Shown: piece after piece, positions 21,626 through 32,884 of the stretch
Layout of the letters: the number at the start of each line of letters is the position of its first letter
How positions within the stretch are numbered: the first letter of the stretch is position 1
Source of the DNA: Cordilura impudica
Taxonomy: Eukaryota; Arthropoda; Insecta; Diptera; Scathophagidae
Assembly (NCBI GenBank): GCA_963682025.1
Contig: OY821517.1
Coordinates: 338,517,644-338,581,643 of the forward strand
Direction of reading: 5' to 3'
Length of the DNA: 64,000 bases
Made by a program: the position numbers and the translations under genes
The notes under the pieces: model-generated
Seen by the model: the letters and a program-made list of their open reading frames with translations, nothing else
What the model was told of the DNA's origin: nothing
Database searches by the model: none

Positions 21626-21629
21626 AAGA

Positions 21630-22000
21630 TATTAGGCTTTGCAACTACCTTTCATAAGATGTCCAATTTATACTCAGTTTCTTTGGTGCAAATGTGAAAA
21701 ATTTACGAGAAATGAAAGAGGGTCGTTTTTATACCATTTTCTCGCACCAAATATGAGAAAGGGCAGCAGAAAAACGTGTTCTATAATACATCCAAGTTAC
21801 ACCGCGATCTTAGGGTGCTCCTCACTCTTGATGGAGAAATGTTTTGAGTATAAAACATTTAAAAAGGAAAGCTTTGATGGTTTAATGGACTTTCAGAAAC
21901 AAAACAATAAAGTACGTTTGTATAACAGTCATTGGTACCAATTTGTGTGTCCGGATTTTCCGTTTCTTTATTTCCTTCAAATGATTCAAAAATAAATCTC
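21630..22000 (+). repeat. Repeat related to 25295-25540
   Basis: The stretch shares GCAA.TACC, TCATAA.ATGT, ATGTGAAAAA and CGTGTTCTATAA in the same order with 25330-25500. The open frame across it (21639-21995) has no known domain and is probably incidental. Confidence 0.45.
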
Positions 22001-22615
22001 AATAATTATTTAAATATTTTTCCTCCCATCGATTTTTTTCTATTTCATTCAAAAAAAAGTCCATCACAGTATTCAATTTTATAAAGTGACAAAAACTACC
22101 TCCTGGCGCTCGTACTTCTTGTGTTGCACCACCACTGTACACTAAATTCAAAGTCAAATACATGAGATTATAAGGCTCTCTCTCTCAGTGAGAGCAACTA
22201 CTGCACGTGCTTTTGCCAAAGGGTTGCCATATTCAAGAATACTGCAAAAGATGGCATTTGTTATTAATGTAGTAACAATTATTGCAACTCTGCTTCATTA
22301 CTAAGAGATACATTTGCTTCTCATATTGAAATTTAAATCAATCTGCTCTTGACTGCTGTTGAAAGTAGGTGCGGGCGGCCAGAAGAGAAATCAAAACGCG
22401 AAAGAAAAAATTGGAAAGAAAACCTGTAGTAAATACGCGTGGTGCGACAACTGGATTTTTATAACTAAACAAATATAATTCATAAAACTTAATTGAACAA
22501 ATACAAAGATATAAGTGCAATAAAAAAGTTATTAATACGCGCTTGTTGAAAAAAAGATAAATCCGATTATCTGAAAAATATTAATTGAACTAAAGTGAGT
22601 GTATTTAAATTAAAA
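22001..22615 (+). promoter_or_regulatory. Upstream region and 5' untranslated region of r-l
   Basis: The 600 bp before the r-l start codon holds no gene. It is less repetitive than its surroundings and has a GCACGTGC E-box-like palindrome at about 22203. The start context is TTAAAAATGTTGG. I see no clear TATA box or initiator, so the transcription start is unknown. Confidence 0.35.
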
Positions 22616-25600
22616 ATGTTGGCTAAAAATTCGGAACAGATGAAAGCGCTGGCGCTGAAATTGTTTGAAATTAATGCTTTTAAATTTGGAGATTTTAAAA
22701 TGAAAGTCGGCATTAATTCACCGGTGTACTTTGACCTACGCGTCATTGTCAGTTATCCAGATGTTATGGTAATAAATAAGATGCGAAATTTACATTTCAC
22801 AACAAATGTTTTTTAATAAAATATTTTCATTTTAGCAAACTGTTTCCAATTTGATAATCGATTATATTAAGGAACATAATCTATCGGCCAAACATGTCTG
22901 TGGTGTGCCTTACACTGCTCTACCCTTGGCCACTATTGTGTCGGTTCAACAAAATATTCCCATGTTGGTAAGACGTAAAGAGGCTAAAGCCTACGGCACT
23001 AAGAAATTAATTGAGGGTATTTATAAAGCTGGTGACACGTGTCTTATCGTTGAGGATGTCGTCACTTCTGGATCTAGTGTTCTAGACACTGTCAGAGATT
23101 TACAGGCCGAAGGAATAGTGGTCACTGATGCTGTAGTTGTGGTCGATCGTGAGCAGGGTGGTGCTGCTAATATTGCTAAGCATTCGGTGCGTATGCATTC
23201 CTTGTTTACTTTATCTTTTCTTCTGAACACCCTGTTGGAGGCGGGTAAAATTGAACGTGATACTGTTGAATCTGTGGCCAAATACATTGCTGATGTCCAA
23301 ATTGATGGTGAGGGCCATTTTTTAAATGCCAAGAAAAAAGTGGGTATGTTGAAAGGAACTGTGGGTTTTTGTTTTATTAACTAGAGATGTGATTATCAAA
23401 TGGTTCGATCGTAACCATATTAAGAAATAATTTTAATAATCTTAGAAGGCAGTCTCATGGAGGGCATCCGCAAACTGCGATAGAACACGATATAATAAAT
23501 TACTCGTAATATTTTTTGTAGGTTTTTAGTTGGCGAATCTCATATTTAGGGGTTATAAGTCGTTTTTTTTAAGATTTTTCACGATGATCCAAAGAAACCA
23601 TATGCAAATTGGACATCTCAGAAAATATATTTGCAAGGCCTTTCCAATAGGTTATAAGTCATACACGATCAAGCTAAAATGCTCGTGTTATTTAATAAAA
23701 CCCTAAAATTCTAGGGGGTTTGAATGCTGTTTAGTGGTGCACAAATTTCAGATTTTTACCGTTGATATCTCTAATGTTCGAGGACGGCATTTAAGCTGGT
23801 TCGTTTTCAAAAATATAGACCACATTTTACGAAATAATGTCGACTACACCACAAACGTTGTACTTTTCGGAAACGTTGCAATGAATACTGAACAAGTGCG
23901 TAGAGTTGAATCACTATGTGATTAGGGTATAATGACTTCGTGCTCATGTTTGTAACTACCAAAAATATTTGACCTAGACCCATCTTCTATTATACCTATC
24001 GACTTATGCCGTTTTCTTTTCTGACAAAAAATGTCCCCCTTTTTTTGCCCCTTTTTTCGAAAAGTGTATTTTTTATATATTCTGAATTAAGAGTAACCTT
24101 ATCTTATACATCAATCGAAAGGTATCAAAGTCGAGCCCTCGTAAATCACAAAAAATTTCATCCATTGCCTTCTTTCAGGTCATAGTGTGAGAATATTTCC
24201 CCATTGTTCCCCTTTTTTTGAATATTTTCACCCTATGACTTCCAAGAGGATAATAATCAAAATTTTTTTGCATTTATAAAAACAGCACTTTGAGACCTTT
24301 CGATTGATATATAATATAAGGTTACTCTTAATTCAGAATATTTAAAAAATACACTCTTCCAAAAAAGGGCAAAAAAAGGGCGACATTTTTTGTCAGAAAA
24401 GAAAACGGCATTAGAATCACTTTCTGAGTCGATTTAGCGATGTCCGTCCGTCTGTCTGTGTGTCCCTGTAAACCTTGTAATCAAAATTACAGGTCGCAAA
24501 TATGAATATATTTTGATGAAATTTGATATATAAGCTATTATCGGCCATAAGATGAGCGCTATTGAAATTGATGCATATTCAGATTTAGTACCCATACAAA
24601 TGATCCCTATGAGATCGACTTAAATTGCCATGAGATCTAAATTATCATATAGATCTCGTCCAAATTGGGTTTATGTGTGTTTATTCCATCCATAAATCAG
24701 TAACCCAAAAATAAACCATATAGGCAATTCTTAGTTATAGCCCCCATATGAAGCTGATTCCCGATCTTCACTTAAACCTATAAAAAAAAAAATATTTCAC
24801 AGATTTTTCACAAATTTGGTTTGTAATTTTTGCAAAAAGAAGTGACTACCAAATATGGTTAAATTTTCGACCTAGTCCCCATATAAATATAGCATCCGAT
24901 ATGAACTTTTTCACATGCGCAGCCAAAAAATTTAATAAAAATTCCACTCAGATTTGGTTTCTGCTTATTTTTCATACCCAATTAGATGGACCTGAGACCT
25001 ATTCTCTAAACGTATGGTATAGGGTATCGGTCTAGACGACTAATTAATTATAGCCTCCACAGCTCTTTTGTCACGAATCCATATTATTGAGACCCGTCCT
25101 ATGTTTGCAACGTTATTGTTATAATTCCCACTTTTTCATATATTTGAACAATACTTTACCATAGTTCTTCCCCGATTTGAATTTTTTAATAATTAAAAAT
25201 CGAATTTGTGCAGAATCTAGCTTACCACCTGCCATCATTTAAAATTAATCAGAATTTAGTTAAGTGAAAAAACATGAAAAGGAATTCTTAATGTACGATG
25301 TAATGTAATGGTTAGGACTCGTATTCTATTGGATGGGCCTTGCAAGTACCTCTCATATAATGTACTATTTTTATATGTGTTCTTAGGATCAAATGTGAAA
25401 AACTGCAAATTACGAAAAGAATCCATTTTTGAGATTGGGCAGTTAAAAAAAGATACGGGTCACTTATTTGTTTCGTGTTCTATAACAAATCAGATACAAC
25501 TGTATTCACATCTACGACTGATAGTTTAATTATCGATAAGTGATCGTTATAATTGAAAGTGCTCTAGGTCAAGTATTTTCTCAAATTTTATTAAGCTTTG

Positions 25601-28600
25601 GAATTGCTTTAAAAAGATTAATTGAATATTATAATTAGCCTTAAAAAGTTATTAATGAAAATTTTTTCTCATCTCTCATTTAAAGTCTCATCATCCATCA
25701 CATTACTAACATTTATATTTTGAATACTAATAATTGATAACAATCTTTTAAAGGTAGACTAAATCATTTTTTAAATGAAATACTACATTTACGTTTTTCT
25801 TATAATTATCTAAAATATTTTGTTGTTAGTTTTTTATACACTTGCTAGAAAAAGTATCCGTACACTTGAAGATGATAACTTGAAATATTAAAGAAAATTT
25901 TAATAAAATACAGTAAAATCCCCATTATACGGAATCCAATTAACCGCAACACTCAGTTAACCAAAATTTTTAGTTTTAGGAAATTTTGTTGCTCTTTTCT
26001 TCTCTTTGACAAGAAAAATGTTTTTTATTATTCGGGGATTGACAGAAAAAATAATTTCCTTTTGTTTAAGTTTCTGTTTATGCATTATTCTATTTGAAGT
26101 GAAAGTGTTAAGTATTACATAGTTAGGTTAGTGAAACATTGAATATACAGTGGATGACAATACATTGAACACTTTTACAAAATTCTGAATTTCCCAATAT
26201 TGTCTTTTAATAATTTCGCGTTAATTTCTAAAATTATGTATAGTTTTTATTAGCGAAATCACTCTTTGGTGTCTTATCTATCGAAAGTTAAAAAATTTTT
26301 TACAAAAAATACAAATTTCAAAAAATATAGATAAAACAAGAGAGTTAAATACGGCTGTGCCGAATATTTTATACTCTCCACCTGCGTTTTAAACTCAATA
26401 TTACACCCAATATTGGGTACGGCTACCACTTTAAAACTGTTGCCGATACTAAAACATTAATTCCGACTACCCATTAAATTCTATTATAATTCCTTGTTAT
26501 AAAAAACAAAGATCGTGTCTTCTATAGAAAGAATTTGTTACTATTTGAAAAATGTCATTATTTTTCTTTTACTCGAGTAGAAAACCTCTATGTTTCCTAA
26601 TTACTTAATAGACCACGAATGAAATTCAGTATTTAACGCAGCCGGTGTTATAATACCCAAAGTTTGATCCCTATAAGAATGCTTTGAGACCTTAAAAGTT
26701 ATACGATAATTAAAAAAAAAAAAAAATTAATGATTCTTGGTTAAACATTTTAATATTAAAAAAAAGCAAATTTTAAAATATTTTTATCTGAATTAGCTAG
26801 TAATATGTTAATGTAAGGATACATTTAATCCAAAAATAATAAAAACAGGCAAGAAACTAAAGAAAGATATTCAGCTCAATTACAAATATTCTCAAGGAAT
26901 TTTTTTCTCATGGAAAATACTTTTCTTGAGAAAAAAAATCCTCCAATTATAAATTGCGCGTGAACAAAAAAAATGAGTAAGTGACATTATCGAATTTCGA
27001 AGCCAGTTGTTTTGCATATCGACAATTAATTTTCTTTTTTTTTTTTTGTTTGTGCAAACTAAAATAAATTTATTTTAAAGAAAAATTAAAAAAATGAATA
27101 TCATAGCTATGCTGCGAGCACTTGTGGAGGAAATTGGTGTTGTAGAATAACAACAACGAAATAGCTAAAGTATTGCTAGAAGTCAATTGCGGGCTGAATC
27201 TATGGAAAACGCAATCAATGCATGAATTGGCTTTCATTAAAGTTAACAAAATTTGAAGTTGGGCTTTATTTGGGGTCTTCAACCTACAAGAACAATAAAA
27301 TAGTAATCAATTTTTTAGTGTAATCGACATTTTTCTTATAATATTTAGGATTTGTATTAGAATATTCTAATTTATTCTAAATAAAAGATTAATCTATTTA
27401 ATTTTTCTATCCAACGTTTCTCTGGTATTTTCCAGCTTCATCAGGGATAATAAATAATATTTCGTCAATCTTTACATTTAATTAAAAAAAAAAAAACATA
27501 TAATTTTTATACACCACGACATAAAAACACCAAAAAAATAAATTAAAAAATAATTAATGCAAAAATAAAAATTAAATATCACAGTAAAATCTATAAACTA
27601 AGACCGAGTTTTTAGGATGTCGGTTAAACTTAGTTTAGTTAAACTCAGATATTTTAACACCTATAACTTTAAAACTATTTGATTAAAGCATTAAAAATAG
27701 TAAGTTTAACTAAACTAAGTTTAACTGACAACCTAGAAACTCGCTCTAAGTAGCACAGTTGGAGTAAGAAACTAAAATATATTTTTTTTTTTATTTAAAT
27801 TTTGTTTTATCAAAATACTTCTTACAAGGGAATTTTTTTGAGGAAAAAAACCATAGAATACCTACTCCTTCGATTTTTTTTTTTTGAAGGAATTTTTATT
27901 CATAATAGGGGAAAAGGGAGAAGTGAGATATTTCATGCGGAATTTTTGTTCAGAATTGGGCTGATTAAAATTTTTAATATTTAATTTATAATTTTTATAT
28001 TTTTATTTTTAATATTTAATTTATAAAGGATACTTTTTTTTATAACGATAAAAAACAGTGTGACAATTCTAAGTGTCAGAAAATTTATTCGTACATTTCG
28101 ATTAAAGGAATCCTACGAATTATGCAACGACGCACAGGTCTGTTACATCCATATTATTTTATTAGAAGAAAAACTTGTTGGTATAAAGTTTTAACTGTAT
28201 TACACTTAAAACTGTGTACAAGCCCAGTCAAAACTTTTAAAATTTAGTTTATATAAAGGCTGTGTTTTTTTCTACAACATTCTATTCTTGTAATATTTTA
28301 AGCATTGTTGCACGTAGAAAAACATATATTTCAAAAGAAAATAAAAAAAAGCTAATGAATTTTGTGAAAAACACTTTATTTCGAAGCCTCCAGAGTTCTG
28401 GGAGGAAGTTATTTTTAGGGACGATAGCTCGTGTGCGGAAGAATTGCATGGCGCGTGATTAGCAAAATTTATTACTGACAGTACAACACGGTGGTGGTAG
28501 CGTTATGGTCTGGGGTTGTTTGGTAGCCAATACAATGAATATTTTGAAAGCCAGCTTAAGGTGCTATTACATGATGTGTTTTTTACATATGTACAGTCAA

Positions 28601-31600
28601 ATTTTTCCACAACAAAAGTTGTACACATCGTGTGATACATATGAAACATTGTTTATGTACAATACATGAGCAAAATCACATGTACATTTTTCAATTAGAA
28701 CAGGTTCTATTTTTGCATGACAAACATATGAAAATACAACACTGCTAGTGGCTAAAGAAAAACAGAGTAAATTATAAAGATTAATATTGAAAGAAAAATA
28801 AATTGTTTAATATTAATTAACATTTAAAAAATATATAACTTTTTTTAGCAATAAATTTTTGTAAATTCACAAATTAAATCTGCTGTTGTTTACAATTAGA
28901 GGTTATGTCATACGGAAATACATATGCACGTGTGATAGCAAAAATTATGAATCGTATGTAAAAGACAATTTTGACAGACATGCGGAATTTCATATGGATA
29001 AAAAAACTGACAGTACATATGTAAAAAAACACATCGTGTAATAGCACCTTTAGAACAAATTGCTCAAAAATTAGGTTTCCACAGGACAACGATCCCAAAC
29101 GTAAGTCCTACACTCGCCGCCACAATCTCCGGACCTTAACCGTATCGAACATTTCTGGGGTTTGCTGGAAGGGAAGATTAACCGGCATCACGTTACCTCA
29201 AAAGAAATGCGTAAGAACGTTATTTTTGAGGATAACGTTCTGAGGAGACGAAGTTAGCTGGTTCCATGCCCAAGCGCTTACCAGAAGTGCAAGGAATATC
29301 CCATCAGCTATTTATTTTATTCTTTATTTTTTTTATTTATTTTAACTATTTTACTTTTGTGGTAAAATTTCAAGTAGAGTTGTAGTTTTAAATATGTATT
29401 AATTTTTTAAACTCTTTCTTTTAACTCATACTCTCTGTCTTATCTGTCTGTCGTGGGTCAACCCCATTCCCCCTTATCCAATTGATCTGGAACTTGGCCA
29501 ATAGTTTTGTTGTGACTACAGATTAATTATGGGGTAGTCACACACAGTCACGGAGTGATATAAATGTCATTTTCCTCATCCGATCGATCTGAAACTTGGT
29601 CCATACACTTGCTGAGAAAAAAAGATTAACTTTGACTTAGTCACGCATGGTCACGCACAGTCACAGAGAGATTTAAAACGGATTTCTGCTCATCCGATCG
29701 ATCTGAAACTTGGTCGATATATTTGCTGTAAACAAAGATTAACTTCGACATAGTCACGCACAGTCACGGAGTGACTTGAACCCCATTTCCCCTCATCCAA
29801 TCGATCTGAAGCTTTGTCCATAGACTTGTTGCGCCCAAAGATTAATTTTAAAATAGTCACGCATTCACGCACAGTCATGGAGAGATTCAAAACTCATATG
29901 CATAAGGAAAGAAAGAGTTTTAATAAAAACTTTGTTTTTATGTGTAAGATTATTTTAATTTTAAAACAAGTAAGAAAATTATAGTCGGTCTAGACCGACT
30001 ATACGATACCCTATACCATGCGTTTAGAGACCCTATCTCAGGCCCAATTAACTGGATATAGAAAATAAGCATAAACCAAATTTGAGTGGGATTTTTATTA
30101 ATTTTTTTGGCTGCAGATATGAAAAAGTTCATATCGGATGCTATATCTATATGGGGACTAGGCCCCAAAATGGACCGATCCTGACCATGTTTGGTAAAGT
30201 CTCTTGTATTTTGGAAAAATATATACAAACAAAATTTGAGAAGAATCAGTGCAATATTTTTGTTTTTTGATAGATTTAAGTGAAGATCGGGAAGCAGCTC
30301 TACATGGGGCCTATGAGAAAGGGTTGTCCCATAGGGATAATTTTTGGACTACTCATTAATGGATGTAATAAATACATACAAACCCAATTTGACTTAGATT
30401 TATATGATAATTTGGATCTTTTGCCAATTTATGTTGATTTCATGGGGGTCATTTGTATGGGGGCTAGGTCTGAACATGGACCGATTCTCACCAATTTCAA
30501 TAGCGTTCATCCCATGGCCGATAGAGGCTTATATACCAAATTTCATCGAAATATATTCATATTTGCGACCTGCAGTTTGATTACAAGCTTTACATGGACA
30601 CACAGACGGACGGACGGACGTACATCGTTAAATCGAAACAGATAGTGATTCTGATTCGATCGGTATAATTAATGATGGGTCTAGGTCAAATATTTTTGGT
30701 AGTTACAAACAGCAGCACAAAGTCATTATACCCAAACCACATAGTGGTATAGGGTATAAATATGGAAAAATGCTTAAAATTAAATAAACATAATAGTAAT
30801 TTTATAGAAAGAAAACTGGATATCTATACAGACTAAAACATATATTTTTTTAACTTCAAAAGTTTTGACTGTGCTTGTTCGCCTAATTTTTCGGCAAAGT
30901 GTATATTTCTTTTGTAAAGTATATTTTGAGATAAGTGCCAAAACCAAAGAAATCGGTGCTGACTAGAGAAAAATTATGCTACAGCTTACAGATGGATGTA
31001 AATCTTTTCGTGAAATAGATCGAATTATAAACAGTGCAAAACGGCAGATCCACCAATTAAATTTTTTCAAAACTTCGTTCTGGTCGCGCCTCCAAAATAA
31101 CAGAGCACGAACAATTTTGGCGTCAGTAAACATAATCCCATAATTACTGCTCCCCTAATTAGTTCTAAAATCAAAGAATCCTTCGACAAAGACTTTCAAA
31201 AAACTATTCATTTCCAATGTCAATAGAAATCAACATATGGACTTTGCAAATGAACATTCAAAATAAGGATCCATCCAGAATTTTGTTTTATTTTCAGATG
31301 AAAGCAAGTTTGGTCATTAAAGGGAAAAAGTTAGTTTGTAGAAAAAGTGGAACTGCTTTAAATCAAGAGAAAAAAAATACTTAAAATCAATTGAAATCAC
31401 CACCTTAATCACCCGATCTTAAGCAATTGATGGATTTAGTGGATATAGCGCAGGATACGTCAGCATAAAATAACCTGAAAGGAAATATTAAAAAGCGTCA
31501 TTTTGGTTGAGTGCGGTAAAATAAGTTTACAAATCGACTCTCAGAGATCCTAAAGCGTAAAGAATATCCTACAAGTTACTAACTAGAGCAATATTTAATA

Positions 31601-32783
31601 TAAATTTGTTTTTTTTTTTTTTTTGTATTAATGTTTTAAATTTACGAATATTTTTTATTATAATTTTTTTTTTTTTTTTTTTTTATACGTCTCTTACCTG
31701 CACAAAATTTAATAAAGGCAATAAACCTTTAATAAGGTAATAAATTAATAAATAATAATAAAAAGCTTCATAATTTTTTAAGAAAAAAATAATTCAGCTT
31801 AATTAGTTTTTATACGGATACTTTTTCTAGCAAGTGTAAGTAGATTTGTTCGTTTCGAGATCATACTGTTAGAAATGCTAATAAATTGTGTAAACAGCAA
31901 AAAAAAAAAAAAGACATTAAAAATTTTTGAATTAAATATTTTTCTAATATAATTTTTCTGTTCTCCTTTTTTAGTGAATGACTTTACACGCTCAAAACTG
32001 ACATTTGAAAGTCGTGCTAGTTTAGCAAAATGTGAATTATCAAAACAATTGTTTCATGTTATGGCGAGTAAAAAAACAAACCTATGTTTGGCAGTCGATT
32101 TGACCAAATGTAGTGATGTCTTGGAGGCCGCCGATAAATGTGGTCCTTACATTTGCCTACTAAAAACTCATGTTGATATTTTGGAAGATTTTAATGAACA
32201 ATTCATTAACGATTTGCAAGCATTGGCCAAGAGACATAATTTCCTCTTAATGGAAGATCGCAAATTTGCTGACATTGGCAATACTGTGTCGTTACAGTAT
32301 GGAAAGGGTATTTATAAAATCTCATCATGGGCTGATCTGGTAACAGCTCATACTCTATCGGGTAGAAGTATTGTTCAGGGTTTAAAAGCAGCTTTAACCT
32401 CAGATGCCTCTAAAACACGAGGAGTATTCCTCTTGGGCGAAATTTCAGCTTCTGGCAACCTAATTGATGAAAAATACAAGGAAGCTTCAGCCAAAATTGC
32501 TACTGAAGGTGGAGATGTTGATTTTGTAGCCGGTATGGTTTGTCAGTCGCCCACATGTTTTGCCTTCCCTGGTCTAATACAATTGACACCGGGCGTTAAG
32601 ATTGATGAATCGTCTGATGAATTGGGTCAACAATATAATACACCTGAATATGTTGTTAAGGAAAAAGGAGCCGATATCGGTGTGGTTGGTCGTGGTATTT
32701 TAGAATCAAAGTGTGTGCAAAAGGCTGCCGTTTTATATCGTGATCGTTTGTGGGCTGCTTATACTGATCGCTTAGCTAAATAA
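22616..32783 (+). CDS. r-l: UMP synthase (orotate phosphoribosyltransferase / OMP decarboxylase), rudimentary-like
   Basis: Bifunctional enzyme for the last two steps of de novo pyrimidine synthesis: orotate plus PRPP gives OMP, then OMP gives UMP. Exons are 22616-22768, 22836-23343 and 31975-32783, with GT-AG junctions ATG|gtaata, ttttag|CAA, GTGG|gtatgt and ttttag|TG. Together they encode 489 residues, close to the usual 480-493. Residues 1-210 are the phosphoribosyltransferase, with PRPP-binding loop [11 protein letters not shown] near 122-132. Residues 221-489 are the decarboxylase, with catalytic tetrad K284 (LLKTHVD), D315, K317 and D320 (DRKFADIG). The first ATG is preferred because a GTG-started frame at 22595 adds only untranslated sequence. 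All key residues are intact, so the gene looks functional. The second intron is 8.6 kb and full of transposons; the first is 67 bp. Confidence 0.96.
23385..23912. other. Start of r-l intron 2, nothing recognised
   Basis: AT-rich intronic DNA up to the first DINE copy. Short frames have no recognisable domain. Confidence 0.5.
23913..25050 (-). repeat. DINE-1/mini-me-like repeat, copy B, with MITE inside
   Basis: It starts at CTATGTGATTAGGGTATAATG and includes GATGTCCGTCCGTCTGTCTG, the Pol-III-unrelated 'GTAAACCTTGTAATCAAA' block and GATATGAACTTTTTCACAT. It ends near TCTAGACGACTA, a degraded form of the terminal palindrome. Removing the MITE at 24007-24410 restores the alignment with the other copies. 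Confidence 0.8.
24007..24410. mobile_element. 404-bp MITE with TTA target duplication
   Basis: Arms of about 125 bp are inverted copies, starting TGCCGTTTTCTTTTCTGAC. The flanks are TTA at 24004-24006 and 24411-24413. It interrupts DINE copy B, so it is younger than that copy. A 3-bp TTA duplication is typical of PIF/Harbinger elements. It has no coding capacity. Confidence 0.8.
25295..25540 (+). mobile_element. Possible SINE-like unit
   Basis: TGTAATGTAATGGTTAGG (about 25299-25316) resembles box A, and TTGCAAGTACC (25340-25350) is a diverged box B. The downstream body resembles 21630-22000. A degenerate tRNA-derived SINE is the best guess; support is weak. Confidence 0.3.
25902..25965 (+). 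mobile_element. Pogo-like transposon end, solitary
   Basis: After TA, CAGTAAAATCCCCATTATAC leads into GGAATCCAATTAACCGCAAC. This resembles the terminal repeats of pogo/Tigger-like elements, which begin CAGTA and contain repeated ATTAACCG. No partner end or transposase was seen. Confidence 0.35.
26334..26865 (+). repeat. Second DINE-like family, copy 1
   Basis: It begins ACAAGAGAGTTAAATACGGC with the short palindrome CGGCTGTGCCG. From about 26385 it matches 38760-39255 closely (CCACTTTAAAACTGTTGCCG, CCCAAAGTTTGATCCCTAT, TTAGCTAGTAATATGTTAAT). This copy has the 5' end but lacks the 3' GTCY part present at 39600-39770. Confidence 0.7.
26866..28224. other. Intronic AT-rich DNA
   Basis: No gene recognised. 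It includes poly-T tracts, an inverted pair around 27605-27745 (complements of TTTAGTTAAACT and AAACTCG..), and the ribozyme-like core described separately. Confidence 0.4.
27405..27452 (-). ncRNA. Hammerhead-ribozyme-like core, probable Penelope-type relic
   Basis: The minus strand reads CCCTGATGAAGCTGG, then AAAATA, then CCAGAGAAACGTTGGATA. This gives the invariant CUGAUGA box, a 4-bp stem II (CUGG/CCAG) with an AAAAUA loop, and the GAAAC box in the right order. Such cores are known in Penelope-like retroelements, which also carry a palindromic ACGTT after GAAA. Stem I and a cleavage site are not evident and no Penelope coding region is nearby. Activity is doubtful. Confidence 0.45.
28225..29310 (+). 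pseudogene. Tc1-like transposase relic split by a MITE
   Basis: Frame-shifted fragments appear in the expected order: [12 protein letters not shown], then [16 protein letters not shown] (first catalytic aspartate region), then [14 protein letters not shown] 491-bp insertion follows. After it come bases encoding DNDPK (about 29087), then [16 protein letters not shown] (third acidic residue) and a C-terminal end near 29255. Several frameshifts and the insertion make it inactive. It lies inside the 25839-31836 Tc1 frame. Confidence 0.75.
28559..29049. mobile_element. 491-bp MITE with TTA target duplication, inside a Tc1 relic
   Basis: The inverted ends start AGGTGCTATTACAYGATGTG and extend for about 40 bp. 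They are flanked by TTA at 28556-28558 and 29050-29052. Excising the element with one TTA rejoins the Tc1 sequence. It is non-coding and Harbinger-like by its target site. Confidence 0.85.
29440..29945 (+). repeat. Satellite, about 102-115 bp units, four copies
   Basis: The unit has CATCCGATCGATCTGAAACT, AAAGATTAACTT and TAGTCACGCACAGTCACGGA. Cores recur near 29481, 29583, 29697 and 29801. It is related in inverted orientation to 8420-8690. Both patches share the flank GAGTTTTAATAAAAACTTTG, so the block was copied as a unit. Confidence 0.85.
29966..30760 (+). repeat. DINE-1/mini-me-like repeat, copy C (complete)
   Basis: It starts ACAAGTAAGAAAATTATAG. A perfect 24-bp palindrome follows at 29980-30003 (TATAGTCGGTCT and its complement). 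Near 30600 is the GTCY-type tract CAGACGGACGGACGGACG. It ends with the small stem ACCACATAGTGGT and AGGGTATAAA. A palindrome at one end, a hairpin at the other, no TIR and no target duplication suggest a Helitron-like, DINE-1-type element. Confidence 0.85.
30950..31580 (+). pseudogene. Tc1-like transposase relic of the 25839-31836 element
   Basis: Degraded fragments in order: a helix-turn-helix-like [17 protein letters not shown], then HMDFANEHS, then [10 protein letters not shown] (first catalytic aspartate region), and a C-terminal [18 protein letters not shown] in another frame. Many stops and frameshifts. It lies just inside the right TIR at 31813-31836, as expected for a Tc1 element. Confidence 0.6.
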
Positions 32784-32884
32784 TAGTTGTAAGATAATTT
32801 TTCTTTTCATATTTAAAAAAATTTTTTTTTAATACGACTGTTTTAAGACCAGCCGTATAATAAGCATTTAATGTGAACTTTTCT

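Larger units (their letters stand above)
25839..31836 (+). mobile_element. Tc1-type transposon frame expanded by nested insertions
   Basis: Terminal repeats match over at least 24 bp: CACTTGCTAGAAAAAGTATC from 25839 and its complement ending at 31836. Both ends are flanked by TA. An intact Tc1 is about 1.6 kb, whereas this one spans 6.0 kb. The extra length is accounted for by another Tc1 relic, a satellite, a DINE copy and other repeats. Its own transposase remnant lies at 30950-31580. The whole nest sits in r-l intron 2. Confidence 0.75.

Noticed and set aside
21639..21995. 118-codon frame upstream of r-l
   Set aside because: It lies in a dispersed repeat also seen at 25.3 kb, where the frame is different.
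22851..23384. r-l second exon as a separate gene starting at an internal codon
   Set aside because: Clear splice sites join it to the exons at 22616 and 31975; the enzyme family needs all three.
29440..29945. CRISPR-like regular repeats
   Set aside because: Units of ~102-115 bp without short repeat/unique spacer alternation, in a fly nuclear genome; a satellite explains them.
30600..30625. GACG/GTCC microsatellites as independent loci
   Set aside because: They always occur at the same place inside the DINE-type copies, so they are a built-in part of the element.
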